A stretch of 64,000 nucleotides of DNA from Planctomycetaceae bacterium (GTDB lineage Bacteria; Planctomycetota; Planctomycetia; Planctomycetales; Planctomycetaceae). The notes under the pieces were generated by a model that worked only from the letters and a program-made list of their open reading frames with translations, searched no databases and was not told the origin of the DNA. The stretch spans positions 1 to 64,000 of the forward strand of contig JABISG010000152.1 of the NCBI GenBank assembly GCA_018699955.1, given 5' to 3'. The position numbers and the translations under genes are program-made. Of this stretch, positions 18,801-27,514 are shown piece after piece; positions within the stretch are counted from its first letter, which is position 1; each line of letters starts with the position of its first letter.

Positions 18801-18922
18801 GCCTTCTCGATGGTGAAGCCGTCGAGAACGGTGGGCAACGTTTTGTCGGCCGCAATTGCCGCGACCGCCGTCAACGAAAACAAAAACAATGCTGCCAGAA
18901 CCGCCGTCATTTGCGTCCGCAT
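15824..18922 (-). CDS. PVC-type cytochrome c protein with propeller and HEAT-like repeats
   Basis: 1032 residues with a signal peptide (MRTQMTAVLAALFLFSLTAVAAIA). Order: an N-terminal six-bladed, glucose-dehydrogenase-like propeller (about 20-390; repeated GRLFVAES, DTNGDGVFDK and DTDDDGVADK motifs); alpha-helical HEAT-like repeats (about 400-870, such as NPQVRRAALIALDQM); and a C-terminal cytochrome c domain with one heme motif CANCH (about 912) and a Met ligand candidate in SVMPKG. This architecture is a hallmark family of planctomycetes and relatives, thought to be exported electron-transferring dehydrogenases; substrates are unknown. GGAG before the ATG at 18922 supports the start. Confidence 0.88.
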   Translation of the reverse strand: MRTQMTAVLAALFLFSLTAVAAIAADKTLPTVLDGFTIEKAAASPLVKHPLMAGFDDRGRLFVAESAGKNLRADDLLKELPNFVRMLEDTNGDGVFDKSTIFADKMTLPMGALWYRGALYVAAPPSIWKLEDTDDDGVADKRTELVDKFGFSGNAASVHGCFLGPSGRIYWCDGRHGFEFADGRKGKASGIFSCRPDGSDVQVFAAGGMDNPVEVDFLPTGEMFGTANIMLNPRGDTLVHWMDGGAYPRHDQGNVTAELKKTGGLLPPMTNLGHVAVSGMMRYRSDQFGPQFQNNIFISIFNTHKIIRSVLERSGSTFQSREEDFLVSKNNDFHPTDVLEDADGSLLVIDTGGWFRIGCPTSQVAKPQIHGAIYRIRRKGAHKIDDPRGLKLQLEKQPPAVLVKHLNDSRPIVRNRAIDLLALAERAAVPALTTALNSDNDTTRRNAVWAASRMSSAPVDRLLRTGLTDKTEGVKLAAARSFGAVGSADSASLGLLAQLTVSGSPALRREAATALGHVGIKGRALNANDAKTVLESLFGGIRGSVADRYMEHALIYAIIRIDDGAGTAEFLRDPNPQVRRAALIALDQMDGGNLTREQVVPLLDTDDPALQQETLRIIGSREGWATETLSLLRGWLQENKLSQEREAALRGFLLAQSKDRGIQRLVADALNRPGAPLALRLLLLDVIYRAPVTELSDIVVAALQRAILLGSPEVRLQAIRVIHDRGLESFDRQLRRMAGEPQQLVDVRVEALAAIASRIDAISDTEFRFLLARLDEDVEPLSRLAAAQALADAPLDSAQLLKVSDTFETAGPLAVPVLVRAFGRSTSEKVGLALVESLNGSDASVNVSADELSKLLGTYPPKVQATGRELLKKLGVNLEEQKARLTELAPLGAGGDAEHGRQVFFGKKAACANCHTVAALGGKVGPDLSAIGKIRNGGDLIEAIAFPSSSFARGFRSYTILTEQGKVHTGIISRQSADTVYLRTAELAEIRIARGDIEEMREAKTSVMPKGLDKTLSADELRDLIAYLRSRK

Positions 18923-19034
18923 GAGGGGATCTCCGATGGGGCCTTGAAACCGACTGTTTCGATGCACTCGTGAGTTTATCAATGCCGGGCATTTGACGCA
19001 AAGATTGCGGGCTGGTTTCAGTGGCGAACGAACG

Positions 19035-20552
19035 TCATTCCCGCATCGTTGCCGCTTCCATAATCGATTGCTCGCTGAAATCTTCGCGTGAAAACTCGCC
19101 CGTCTGTCGGCCTTCGCAGAGGACGAGAATTCGGTCGCACAATGTCATTAACTCAGGTAGTTCGCTTGAGGTGACGATGATCCCCATGCCGTCGCGGCAG
19201 AGTTGGTCGACGACTTTGTAAATCTCCGCTTTAGCACCAACGTCGATGCCGCGCGTGGGATCATCGAGCAGCAGGACTTTGGGTTGAGTTCGCAACCAGC
19301 GGGCGATCACACACTTCTGCTGGTTCCCACCGCTGAGACTCATCACCGGCGCCTCAACTCCGTCGGTTTTCACTCCCAGCAACTCGACCGACTCCACCGC
19401 AGCTCGCCTTTCTGTCGTGGCACCAATCAGCCCCATGCTGGAAACTTCATCGAGCGTGCAGAGGGTGATGTTCTCGCGAACCGACATCTCGGCGAACAGC
19501 CCGAGTCGCTTGCGATCTTCGGTGACGAACGCGATCCCGGCGCGACATGCGTCGGCCGGGTGGGAGAATCGCACGGTTTCGCCATCGAGTACAATTCGGC
19601 CATTCGGTTTCTCCGGCGACGTGCCGAACAGGCATTCGAGCAGTTCCGTTCGACCTGCTCCCATCAACCCGGCAATCCCCAGTACCTCGCCACGTCGCAG
19701 TTGAAAGTTGATGTCTTGCAGCCGCCATTGTCGGGCGTGACCGGTCCACGGCAACGACAGATTTTCGACCGCGAGAACAGAATCGCCGGGTGAACGCTCA
19801 TGGCCTAAATCAACTTCTTCAATTTCCCGGCCGACCATCAGGTGCGTTACTTCGCGGGGACTGGTTTCCGAAGTGTCCGTCGTCGTCACAAGCTGGCCGT
19901 CTCGCAGGACCGTCACGCGATCTGACATCCGAAAGACTTCGTCCAGCTTATGCGAGATATAAAGAATTGTGACGCCGGAAGCTTTCAGCCGTTCGATGAC
20001 GCGAAACAGCCGCTCGACTTCGGTCTCGGTCAAGGCGCTGGTTGGTTCGTCCATAATCAGGATTTCTGATTGCAAGGACAGCGCCTTGGCGATTTCAACC
20101 AGTTGTTGATCGCCGACTCGTAGATCGCGAACCGGTCCGGCCGGCGGAATGTCGCATTCCAATTGCTCGAAGAGTTTGCGTGCATCCTGCTGCATTGCAC
20201 GGTCGTCGAGCAGTCCGAACGCATTGCGTTTTTCGCGTCCCAGGAAAATGTTGGCCGCTGCCGACAATTCTTCGACGAGGTTCAACTCCTGGTGAATGAT
20301 GCTGATGCCGACCGCTTCTGCGTCGCGCGTACCCGCAAAGCGGACAGATTCACCGCGCAGACGCAGTTCCCCTTCATAATCCGAAATAACGCCGGCGATG
20401 ATTTTCATCAACGTACTTTTGCCGGCTCCGTTTTCGCCGACGATGGCGTGGAATTCGCCAGCCGTGATTCCGAGCGAGACGTCATTGAGCGCAACCACAC
20501 CGCCATAGCGTTTGCCGACGTTTCGGATATCGATGTGGGATGTTGTGGGCAT
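19035..20552 (-). CDS. sugar ABC transporter ATP-binding protein (RbsA-like)
   Basis: 505 residues, typical for the double-ATPase subunit of monosaccharide importers. The first domain has Walker A GENGAGKST, a switch/Walker B region ILIMDEPTSALTE and a Q-loop; the second has a degenerate Walker A GLMGAGRTELLE, signature LSGGNQQK and Walker B LLLDDPTRGID. It sits on the cytoplasmic face. It is the last gene of the unit binding protein-permease-ATPase read on the minus strand. Substrate unknown; ribose, xylose or galactose types are all possible. Confidence 0.93.
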   Translation of the reverse strand: MPTTSHIDIRNVGKRYGGVVALNDVSLGITAGEFHAIVGENGAGKSTLMKIIAGVISDYEGELRLRGESVRFAGTRDAEAVGISIIHQELNLVEELSAAANIFLGREKRNAFGLLDDRAMQQDARKLFEQLECDIPPAGPVRDLRVGDQQLVEIAKALSLQSEILIMDEPTSALTETEVERLFRVIERLKASGVTILYISHKLDEVFRMSDRVTVLRDGQLVTTTDTSETSPREVTHLMVGREIEEVDLGHERSPGDSVLAVENLSLPWTGHARQWRLQDINFQLRRGEVLGIAGLMGAGRTELLECLFGTSPEKPNGRIVLDGETVRFSHPADACRAGIAFVTEDRKRLGLFAEMSVRENITLCTLDEVSSMGLIGATTERRAAVESVELLGVKTDGVEAPVMSLSGGNQQKCVIARWLRTQPKVLLLDDPTRGIDVGAKAEIYKVVDQLCRDGMGIIVTSSELPELMTLCDRILVLCEGRQTGEFSREDFSEQSIMEAATMRE

Positions 20553-20614
20553 GCGAGTTTGTGTTGCTTCGATCCCGCGTGCCGTGAGCTTTGCGGGAGA
20601 ATGAATCCACGCGT

Positions 20615-21871
20615 TTATTGGCGGGGAATTGTGCCCCGCGATGCGTTGATGCGTTCGCGTATTGCGGCGGCACCGAGCAATAACAACGTGACGACGGCGG
20701 CGATGATCCCGTATCTCAATTTGTCGGTGGTTGAGGTAACAGCAGTAATGACTCCGGCGAGGAGAGTCAGTATCAGTACGTTGAGAATTCCCAACGCGCC
20801 GGGGAAAAATTGTTTCCGCAAACCGCCGGTTCCGCGCAGCTCGTTGAAAGCGACAGCCAGCACGACCAGTCCGCCGACGACCAACCCTTCCAGAATGTCT
20901 GGTTTCTGCTTAAAAATCTTTGCAACGGCATCGATGACCACCCGCAGAAACACGGCACCGAGCATAATCCCACCAATGCTTCCAATTCCCCCGCTCAAAC
21001 CACAACCGCCAACGACCGCGGCGGCGATCGCGCTCAACTCATAACCCATGCCGTTATTGGCCGGTTCGGCCATGCTGATCTCGCTGCTGTAGAGAATGCC
21101 GGCGATGGCAGCCGTCACCGAACCAATGCAATACGCCAACCACTTCAAACGCTCAGTGCGGATACCGCTTAAACGAGCTGCTTCTTCGTTGCCCCCCATT
21201 GCATACAAATGCCGGCCGTAAACCGACTTGCTTAAGAGCAGCCAAAGCAAGAACGAAAGCAACAGGAAAATAACAACCGGAATCCACCACACACTGCCCA
21301 ACTGGTGATAGAACTCGTCTCCGATATATATCTGCGAGCTGCCGGTTTGCTTGTCGTAAGCGACGCGGGTCACGTCTTCAATGAGCAGCCGCGCGAGACT
21401 TCGTAAACCAACCAGCGATGCCAGCGTTGCCACAAATGGCGGCAATCCAATTGACGTAATCAGCCACGCATGAAAGCTGCCGATAAGAAAAGCTGCCAAC
21501 AGAGTCCCCGCAAAAGCTGCGAGCAGAATCCACAGACTGACGTCGTAAGTGTCGGGCGAATTATCGACGAGCGGCGAGAGTAACAGGATGATCGATGTGC
21601 AGATTGTTGCACTGAAAGCGATGACCGATCCGCTCGAAAGGTCGATGCCACCCGAGATGATGACGGTTCCCGCCCCGAGTGCGAAGATGCCCAGCAAGGC
21701 CGTCTGTCGCAAAATCTCTTTCGCGTTTTGCGACGGCTTCATGCGGTATGAATCGCTGAAGTAGGTCGTGATGCCGACCACCACCAACACGGCAACCAGA
21801 AGTCCGATTTCGTTGCCGAAGCTTCGCAGGAAATGCCCGGCCGGACGCGTCTCACGATTCAGCAGCGGCAT
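20615..21871 (-). CDS. sugar ABC transporter permease (RbsC-like)
   Basis: 418 residues, longer than the usual 320-340. Eight to ten hydrophobic segments follow a short cytoplasmic N-terminus. The family block AGTVIISGGIDLSSGSVIAF is seen, as well as GRHLYAMGGNEEAARLSGI, the cytoplasmic loop that contacts the ATPase. The extra length lies mainly in a C-terminal region of two or three further hydrophobic segments. I chose the ATG at 21871 (MPLLNRETR). It lies between the ATPase and the binding protein. Confidence 0.92.
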   Translation of the reverse strand: MPLLNRETRPAGHFLRSFGNEIGLLVAVLVVVGITTYFSDSYRMKPSQNAKEILRQTALLGIFALGAGTVIISGGIDLSSGSVIAFSATICTSIILLLSPLVDNSPDTYDVSLWILLAAFAGTLLAAFLIGSFHAWLITSIGLPPFVATLASLVGLRSLARLLIEDVTRVAYDKQTGSSQIYIGDEFYHQLGSVWWIPVVIFLLLSFLLWLLLSKSVYGRHLYAMGGNEEAARLSGIRTERLKWLAYCIGSVTAAIAGILYSSEISMAEPANNGMGYELSAIAAAVVGGCGLSGGIGSIGGIMLGAVFLRVVIDAVAKIFKQKPDILEGLVVGGLVVLAVAFNELRGTGGLRKQFFPGALGILNVLILTLLAGVITAVTSTTDKLRYGIIAAVVTLLLLGAAAIRERINASRGTIPRQ

Positions 21872-21940
21872 AGACTCGTCCGGGATGAATGGGGCTTCCA
21901 AATGATCCAGAAGAACGGTGAGCAAACGATTCAGAATTCA

Positions 21941-21969
21941 GGTGCCACTGGCATGTCGCCAGTGGCACC
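21941..21969. repeat. palindromic repeat, family B, copy B1
   Basis: Perfect 12-base arms GGTGCCACTGGC and GCCAGTGGCACC around ATGTC, between the binding-protein and permease genes of the sugar importer. Related copies are at 34079-34107 and 40876-40931. A stem here could protect the binding-protein mRNA and lower downstream expression, as in other importers (inference). Confidence 0.7.
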
Positions 21970-21995
21970 CATCATTCAAGATGACAAGTGGGAGG

Positions 21996-23129
21996 TTACG
22001 AACTCTTCAGGTTGTATTTCTTCAGCCAGGCTTTGAATTCGTCAAGCTTCAAGAATTCGGTTTGTGAATCGAAGGCATCCTTCTGGAGCGGCGAACCTTC
22101 GTTGGGGATCACCACCTTCAGGCCGGTGCGGAACAAGTCGCCATCGGGCTCACCGTGGTTGGGGTACATCTCTTTGATGACTTCTTGGTCGTCTTCAACC
22201 AGCGCCTTGAGGATGCGGACTCCCTGGTACCCCATATTGAACGGGTTCTGCACGACCATCGCGTCCAGGTTGCCTTCGCCCATGCCTTTGATGCTCGCCT
22301 CATCTGCATCGAAAGTGAGGATACTCGTTTTGTCGCGGAGTTTGCGTTCCGTCACGATTTGAATGGCCGCCGGTCCATTATATGCCCAGATACCGACGAG
22401 CGTGTCAATTTCAGGATGTCGGTCGAGTGCGTCGCGGACCATCTTGCGAGCGACTTCCGGTTTTCCGCCATCGTCAAGGCTTTCGACTTCATCGAACTTA
22501 TCGCCGGCCCCTTCGGCAAACCCTGAGATCCGCGCGCGAGCATTCGAGTTGCCTTTGTTCCCGACGAACGTGGCGTACTTGCCGCCCTCGGGACGCAAAT
22601 CGGCCGCCGCCCGCCCCAATTCCCGTCCGCCAATCACGTTATCGGTACCCAGATAGGCAAATCGGACGTCGCGAAATCGCTCGCGATCAATGTCGCCATC
22701 GATGGTCACAATCTTGATGCCCGCCTCTTGCAGCTTCTTTAACTCGTTGGCAATGGCCGGGCTAGAATCGTCGTAAACCGAGATGCCGATGCCGACAATG
22801 TCGGTTGCCAGACCATACTGTTTGAGCTTGTCGACCTGTCCCTTGACGGTGAAATTAGCTCGCTCGAAGCTAACCGTGAAACCGGCTTCTTCCAGCTTCA
22901 GTTCGGTGGCGGCTTCCATCGCCCCCGCTTCGCAGGGATCCCAGAACGGGTTGTCGCCGTTTGTCAAAATGACAATCCGCTTATTTGCCGATGATCCGCT
23001 GCCGGAACCGCCGTCTGCGTTGCTCCCCGCTTCGGGGACTTCGCCGCCACAACCGGCGACGATGGCCGCTAGACACATAGTCAGCGAGAGAATGGGACGG
23101 CCAATTCGGTCCTCACCAGATGTCCGCAT
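21996..23129 (-). CDS. sugar-binding lipoprotein of ABC importer
   Basis: 377 residues. The signal peptide ends in a lipobox (IVAGC, Cys at about 27), followed by a Gly/Ser-rich linker, then a periplasmic-binding-protein type 1 sugar domain: KRIVILTNGDNPFWD, TVSFERANFTVKGQVDKL, IGISVYDDSSPAI, KIVTIDGDID, FVGNKGNSNARARISGF, VGIWAYNGPAAIQ and ILTFDADEASI. Such lipoproteins capture a monosaccharide outside the membrane and pass it to the permease. AGGA eight bases before the ATG supports the start. It is the first gene of the minus-strand importer unit. Confidence 0.93.
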   Translation of the reverse strand: MRTSGEDRIGRPILSLTMCLAAIVAGCGGEVPEAGSNADGGSGSGSSANKRIVILTNGDNPFWDPCEAGAMEAATELKLEEAGFTVSFERANFTVKGQVDKLKQYGLATDIVGIGISVYDDSSPAIANELKKLQEAGIKIVTIDGDIDRERFRDVRFAYLGTDNVIGGRELGRAAADLRPEGGKYATFVGNKGNSNARARISGFAEGAGDKFDEVESLDDGGKPEVARKMVRDALDRHPEIDTLVGIWAYNGPAAIQIVTERKLRDKTSILTFDADEASIKGMGEGNLDAMVVQNPFNMGYQGVRILKALVEDDQEVIKEMYPNHGEPDGDLFRTGLKVVIPNEGSPLQKDAFDSQTEFLKLDEFKAWLKKYNLKSS

Positions 23130-23158
23130 CGTCAGTTTCCTTGTGAATTTCCGTTGAG

Positions 23159-23196
23159 AATCACCGGACGATCAGCGGAACTGCCAATCACCGGAC
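23159..23196. promoter_or_regulatory. direct repeat upstream of the sugar importer
   Basis: Two exact 11-base copies of AATCACCGGAC, at 23159-23169 and 23186-23196, lie 30-67 bases upstream of the binding-protein start. A third, weaker AATACCGGTCAC lies near 23211. They could be regulator-binding sites for the importer or the divergent gene. This is inferred only from position and repetition. Confidence 0.3.
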
Positions 23197-23305
23197 TGGA
23201 AAGACTCAGAATACCGGTCACAGTACGGGGCGTCAACGAGATGCAATTGTCGGTGTCGGTTTCACTCGCTAGAATCACGCCGCTCTAGCTTTCCGAATTC
23301 TTTCC

Positions 23306-24160
23306 ATGAGACGCAATGTGATGATCGGCGGACGCGATTACAGTTCCGACAGCGAGTTCCAGAAGCTGTGCGCGCGCCGCGACGATGCCGATTTGACCAT
23401 CGCCGCGTTGGAACTGGCCCGCGACGCCTACCCGGGGCTGCAATTCGACGAAACGCTCGAGTGGATCGACACGCGAGCGCGCGATCTCTCCGGACCGGTT
23501 GCCCACGCACGTACCGAGATGGACATGCTGGGTGAGTTGGCGAACGCGATCGGCCAGACACACGGCGTCTTTGGCGATTCCGCTGCCTACGATCGAGTCG
23601 AGAGCAGTTACCTGCACAAAGTGATCGAAACCCGCCGGGGCATCCCGATCAGTTTGTCGGTGTTGTACATCGCGGTGGCGGGCCGCGTTGGCATCGATCT
23701 GGCCGGAGTTTCGGCACCATCACATTATCTCACGCAGTACGAATCCTCGGACGGGCCGTTATTCATCGACGCGTTTTCGCGCGGCCGGATTCTGCGTTAC
23801 GACGAGTGTGTCGAATGGCTGCAAGGGATGACCGAGCTGCCGCGACATCAGGTCGAGCCGACGCTGCGAGCCGCGACACCACGGACGACGATCATCCGTA
23901 TGCTGAACAACCTCAAGGCGATTTACGCGCGACAGGACGATTGGCCCGCCGCCTGGAAAGTTCAACATCGGCTATCGACTCTGCAGCCGGCATCCTACAC
24001 GGAACGCCGCGATCTTGCCGTGATGTCAGTTCGCGCCAACAAGCCGGCCGACGCGGTTGATCTGCTCGACGCTTGCTTGAAGACGTGTCCGCAATCGGAA
24101 CGTGAACTCTTGCAATCGCAACTCGAACAGGCTCAGAGCCAACTTGCCCGTTGGAACTGA
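23306..24160 (+). CDS. SirB1-like transglutaminase-fold protein
   Basis: 284 residues, no signal. The N-terminal part (about 30-180) matches the SirB1 transglutaminase-like family: YHKVIETRRGIPISLSVLYI-type block (ETRRGIPISLSVLYIAVAGR), GIDLAGVSAPSHYLTQY and PLFIDAFSRGRIL. The C-terminal part (about 190-284) is TPR-like (LNNLKAIYARQDDWPAAWKV). The usual catalytic Cys position appears to be Ser or absent in these proteins, so enzymatic activity is doubtful. Members have been linked to peptidoglycan or regulatory functions without clear biochemistry. It is divergent from the importer unit. Confidence 0.8.
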   Translation: MRRNVMIGGRDYSSDSEFQKLCARRDDADLTIAALELARDAYPGLQFDETLEWIDTRARDLSGPVAHARTEMDMLGELANAIGQTHGVFGDSAAYDRVESSYLHKVIETRRGIPISLSVLYIAVAGRVGIDLAGVSAPSHYLTQYESSDGPLFIDAFSRGRILRYDECVEWLQGMTELPRHQVEPTLRAATPRTTIIRMLNNLKAIYARQDDWPAAWKVQHRLSTLQPASYTERRDLAVMSVRANKPADAVDLLDACLKTCPQSERELLQSQLEQAQSQLARWN

Positions 24161-24173
24161 CCGATGTTTCCCG

Positions 24174-24659
24174 TCACGCGCGTCGCAACAGGTTCCAATC
24201 GATGTCCCTGCCAATGGGCGAAGTGACCGGATGCAACAGTCGGCCCCCGCTGTGGTATTGTCCGTCGCGTGTGAAGCGGCACCACTTCAATCGCGTCAGT
24301 ATCGATTCAACTCCGCCGTCCGGCAGGGCGAATGTCAGCACGACGTCGCGAAACGGCAGCGGTAATTCGTGAACAAACGAGACACCCTGAAGCGAAACGT
24401 TGCGGCCGGTGACCAACTTTGGTTCGCCGTTGGGAGTTGCTAATCCCGCATCGAACGGTGTCAGCACAATCGATGCGGTGAAGGCCGCACGATGATCGCT
24501 GCGGCGATGCACCATGACGGTTTCGCCCCACTCGGCCGAAATCGAATCGAGCAGCCGCGAGACTTCGTCTAAGCGACTCAGCGCAGAGAATGCAACAGAG
24601 GTGGCATCCGTTCCCGATTCGAGCAGCGGATCGGGCAACGTCGGCAGTTGCGTTGACAT
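24174..24659 (-). CDS. hypothetical PilZ-like protein
   Basis: 161 residues from the ATG at 24659. A helical N-terminus (about 1-45) precedes a beta-barrel-like part with HRRSDHRAAFTASIVLTPFD, VTGRNVSLQGVSFVHE and LTRLKWCRFTRDGQYHSGGRL. The RR..R near the start of the barrel and the N-x-S-x-x-G turn are the features of PilZ cyclic-di-GMP-binding domains; the match is suggestive only. It is convergent with the SirB1-like gene. Confidence 0.55.
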   Translation of the reverse strand: MSTQLPTLPDPLLESGTDATSVAFSALSRLDEVSRLLDSISAEWGETVMVHRRSDHRAAFTASIVLTPFDAGLATPNGEPKLVTGRNVSLQGVSFVHELPLPFRDVVLTFALPDGGVESILTRLKWCRFTRDGQYHSGGRLLHPVTSPIGRDIDWNLLRRA

Positions 24660-24846
24660 AGGCAGAGTTTCCCGGTGTGTCGCAAAGTGGCAACGAAACC
24701 CTATGTCGCCACCGAAGCGAGTCAAACCAGAATTCGAGAATCGGCCCCAGATCGAACTGGTGTGGTCTGCCGACAACTGTTGCCGCTTCGCAACATCGAT
24801 GCAGCCCGGTGCCGATGCAGGCGGTGGTTTGCTCGAATCAGCCGGC

Positions 24847-25806
24847 TTACGCCGACCGCTCGCCTGCTGCCAAAGCCACCGCGCCATGAACGACCACCTC
24901 TTCACCCAACGCGGCCGGCACGATGTCGAACGAATTGGCAAGCGGCCCGAAAACATGGCGCTGGGCCGCTGCGCGGAGCGGCGCGAAGAACAGCTCGTCA
25001 CCCATTAGTGAAACGCCTCCCCCGACCACAACGACATCTGCTGCCACTAATGTGACCACTTGTGCGACGGCCCAGCCTAGACATTCCACGCCGCGACGAA
25101 TGGCAGCGCCGGCAATTGCGTTGCCGCGCCGTGCGGCATCGGCAATATGCACTGCCGTTATCCTGTTGACGTCGTTGCCGCACGAAGCGAGCAGCTCGGC
25201 CACGTCTTTCGGCACTGATACGTCATCAGGATTGAGTGCCGCCTTCACGGCGGATTCGATTCCGGGACCGCTGGCGATCGATTCGACCGTGACACTGGTG
25301 TCGGCAATATCGAAACCACAGGGTCGCAGGTGGCCGATCTCCGCAACCGCCGGCCGACCGCGACCATGACGTCGGCCGTCGATGACCAGCCCACCACCAA
25401 TGCCGGTCCCCACGGTCACATAGAACACGGTTTGTTTTCCTCGTCCAGCACCGAATCGCGCTTCGGCCAGGGCAGCTGTGTCGCAGTCGTTTCCCAGGAC
25501 GACGGGCAGACTGAATCGTTCCTTGCACCACTGGGCCAACGGAAAACCATCCCAGCCGTCGATCTGATGGCTGGTGATGACACACCCGGTTTCGACATCG
25601 ACCGGTCCACCGAAACCGATACCGATCGCGCTGACATCATACGCTTCGATCAATTCGCGACCGGTTTGTTCAATCTGCTCAAGAATCCCAGCCGCACCGT
25701 GGTGTGCATCGACTTGCCGTCGTTCCAAGCGTTCTAACACGGCCGACTCGCCGCTGCCGACGCCGAGTTGCAGCTTTGTGCCGCCGATTTCGATGCCGAG
25801 ATACAT
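24847..25806 (-). CDS. ROK-family sugar kinase (glucokinase-like)
   Basis: 319 residues. ROK proteins phosphorylate sugars or act as sugar-responsive repressors; no N-terminal helix-turn-helix is present, so a kinase is favoured. It starts YLGIEIGGTKLQLGVG (ATP-binding phosphate-1 motif). Catalytic Asp lies in VLGNDCDTAALAEA, followed by VTVGTGIGGGLVIDG and a His-containing EIGHLRPCG. The usual CxCGxxGC zinc cluster after this is absent, replaced by FDIADTSVTVESIAS, as in many non-canonical ROK kinases. It could act on sugars taken up by the neighbouring importer. Confidence 0.88.
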   Translation of the reverse strand: MYLGIEIGGTKLQLGVGSGESAVLERLERRQVDAHHGAAGILEQIEQTGRELIEAYDVSAIGIGFGGPVDVETGCVITSHQIDGWDGFPLAQWCKERFSLPVVLGNDCDTAALAEARFGAGRGKQTVFYVTVGTGIGGGLVIDGRRHGRGRPAVAEIGHLRPCGFDIADTSVTVESIASGPGIESAVKAALNPDDVSVPKDVAELLASCGNDVNRITAVHIADAARRGNAIAGAAIRRGVECLGWAVAQVVTLVAADVVVVGGGVSLMGDELFFAPLRAAAQRHVFGPLANSFDIVPAALGEEVVVHGAVALAAGERSA

Positions 25807-25830
25807 TGCGGTGTGATGGATTAAGGGATT

Positions 25831-25859
25831 GATCCCACGGGGCGCGGCCCGTGGGCTTT
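25831..25859. repeat. palindromic repeat, family C, copy C2
   Basis: GATCCCACGGGGCGCGGCC followed by CGTGGGCTTTG, the reverse orientation of copies at 28735 and 62436. It lies between the ROK kinase and creatininase-family genes. Confidence 0.65.
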
Positions 25860-25889
25860 GGATGACTCAATAAGAACAATCACATGGGA

Positions 25890-26675
25890 TCAGAAGGGGA
25901 ATTTCTCGTCGATGGGGGCGGCGGCGAGATCGACGAGGAAACCGCTGATCCGTTCGACCAGCACGTCCATTAATTGTTGCCCCTTTTCCTTCGTTGCAGC
26001 ATGCGGATTTCCGGAGCCGGTGTTCTTCGTCAACAGATGCCACGGCCGGGTGATCGAGACCCAGCCTTGGTTTACCGCGTCGAATCGCGTGCTGTTGACC
26101 GCACCATCGTCGGCCCGCAGTTCACCGGTGTCCGGGTTGTGGACAACCAAATCGGGAAAGAACGCCAACCCGACTGCGGTTTCCATTTCGCCGGCATGAT
26201 CGCCCGGTTCGTCGAAGATTGTCGCCTGCACGTCGGCCGAAGCGCCGCGAAACCAGTCGCACAGAAACAACTGCACCGGCGTTTGCCCATTCAGCTCGCG
26301 CAATAGCGGTTTGAATTCGTTTCCTCCGTGGCTGTTCAATATCAACAGCTTGTGAATTTCGTGCCGCGCCAGCGAATCGACGAGATCACCAATCACCACC
26401 GCCAGCGTTGACGGGTTGAGATTCATCGTCAACGGAAATTCCATCTGGTTGGTTTCCGTGCCGTACGGAATTGGTGGCAGCATGATGACCCGTGCGCCGC
26501 GTTCGAATGCCGCTTCGCAAACGCGGCTGCCAATCGCATCGGCTTCGTATGTATCGGTGCCGTAGGGCAGATGCAAATTGTGCGGCTCGGTCGCCCCCAT
26601 CGGCAACACGGCCACGTCGTACGGGTGATCCTTGACGTACCCGTAATTGACTTCCGAAAGAATCCACTCGCGCAT
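25890..26675 (-). CDS. creatininase-family amidohydrolase
   Basis: 261 residues. The family hydrolyses cyclic amides such as creatinine or formamide intermediates with two metal ions. Metal motifs seen in order: ATEPHNLHLPYGTD (Glu, His and Asp), NSHGGN (His) and AGEMETAVGL (Glu). The His in the first motif is shifted from the usual GxxExHGxHLP, giving EPHNLHLP. The substrate is unknown; relatives include MftE-type peptidases and riboflavin/F420 pathway hydrolases. The ATG at 26675 gives MREWILSEVNYG. Confidence 0.87.
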   Translation of the reverse strand: MREWILSEVNYGYVKDHPYDVAVLPMGATEPHNLHLPYGTDTYEADAIGSRVCEAAFERGARVIMLPPIPYGTETNQMEFPLTMNLNPSTLAVVIGDLVDSLARHEIHKLLILNSHGGNEFKPLLRELNGQTPVQLFLCDWFRGASADVQATIFDEPGDHAGEMETAVGLAFFPDLVVHNPDTGELRADDGAVNSTRFDAVNQGWVSITRPWHLLTKNTGSGNPHAATKEKGQQLMDVLVERISGFLVDLAAAPIDEKFPF

Positions 26676-26729
26676 TTCAATTATCCTAACCAAAGCCCAT
26701 CGGTTGCAGCTGGTGGGAATTCCCTGATT

Positions 26730-27497
26730 CTAATGATCGGCCGCGTGCAACTGTTTAACGACTCCGTCGAGAAACGACGCCAAACGTTCGGCCGCCTTCA
26801 TCGCGGTCTCTCGCAGATGCCACATCTCTTTGACACTGCCCGGCCGTTTCCACACGGCACCCAGCGCTGCGCCCAATCGGGCCGAGCCGCTTGTGCCGAT
26901 AACGGTTCGCACTTCGTCCGGCAAATCGGCCGAGAGGTCGTCGCTGATGACGCGAACGGCAAGAAACCGGATTCCGCGTTCCTGGCAAATCTGGGCGACG
27001 GCCAGACTTTCCATATCGACGGCGATCGCACCGGTTTCCTCTGCCAAGCGTTTTTTCTCGGCGATCGTTTGCACGATTTCGTCGGTGTTCACCAGCCGGC
27101 CCACATGGAGACCGTGTTCCGGGTCGGCCGGCATCTTCATATCGACTTTGAGTTCGTGTCCGTGCGTATCGACAATCGAATTGGCCATCACAATTTGGCC
27201 GACTTTCATCTCCGGCAGTAGCGCGCCAGAAAACCCGGCCGAAACGACCCACTGTGGGGTATGGGCATCGAGCATGGCCTGTGTTGCCCGGCGGGCGCGA
27301 GCAAAGCCCAACCCCGTCTCAACGACGGCAATGCGGACGTCATCGTACCGACCACCACGAAAAACGAAGTCGCCCCCTTTGTATTTCTTTACACGTTCGC
27401 AGCGTTCGAGAAACGCACCGAGTTCGATCGCCAGCGCGCAGACGATCCCGATGTTGGCATGGGCGGCGTCGTTCTCTGGCGCGGTTTCGTCGGGCAT
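26730..27497 (-). CDS. nucleoside phosphorylase/MTA-SAH nucleosidase-like protein
   Basis: 255 residues of the PNP/UDP phosphorylase superfamily. It starts NIGIVCALAIELGAFLERC, has the phosphate/ribose-loop region VVSAGFSGALLPEMKVGQIV, and the substrate Glu-Met-Glu motif AVDMESLAVAQICQ with a catalytic Asp in RVISDDLS. It probably splits a purine nucleoside or methylthioadenosine/S-adenosylhomocysteine. The closest type could also be the hopanoid-associated phosphorylase; no other hopanoid genes are here. Confidence 0.8.
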   Translation of the reverse strand: MPDETAPENDAAHANIGIVCALAIELGAFLERCERVKKYKGGDFVFRGGRYDDVRIAVVETGLGFARARRATQAMLDAHTPQWVVSAGFSGALLPEMKVGQIVMANSIVDTHGHELKVDMKMPADPEHGLHVGRLVNTDEIVQTIAEKKRLAEETGAIAVDMESLAVAQICQERGIRFLAVRVISDDLSADLPDEVRTVIGTSGSARLGAALGAVWKRPGSVKEMWHLRETAMKAAERLASFLDGVVKQLHAADH

Positions 27498-27514
27498 AAC
27501 AGTCTTTCAAACAT

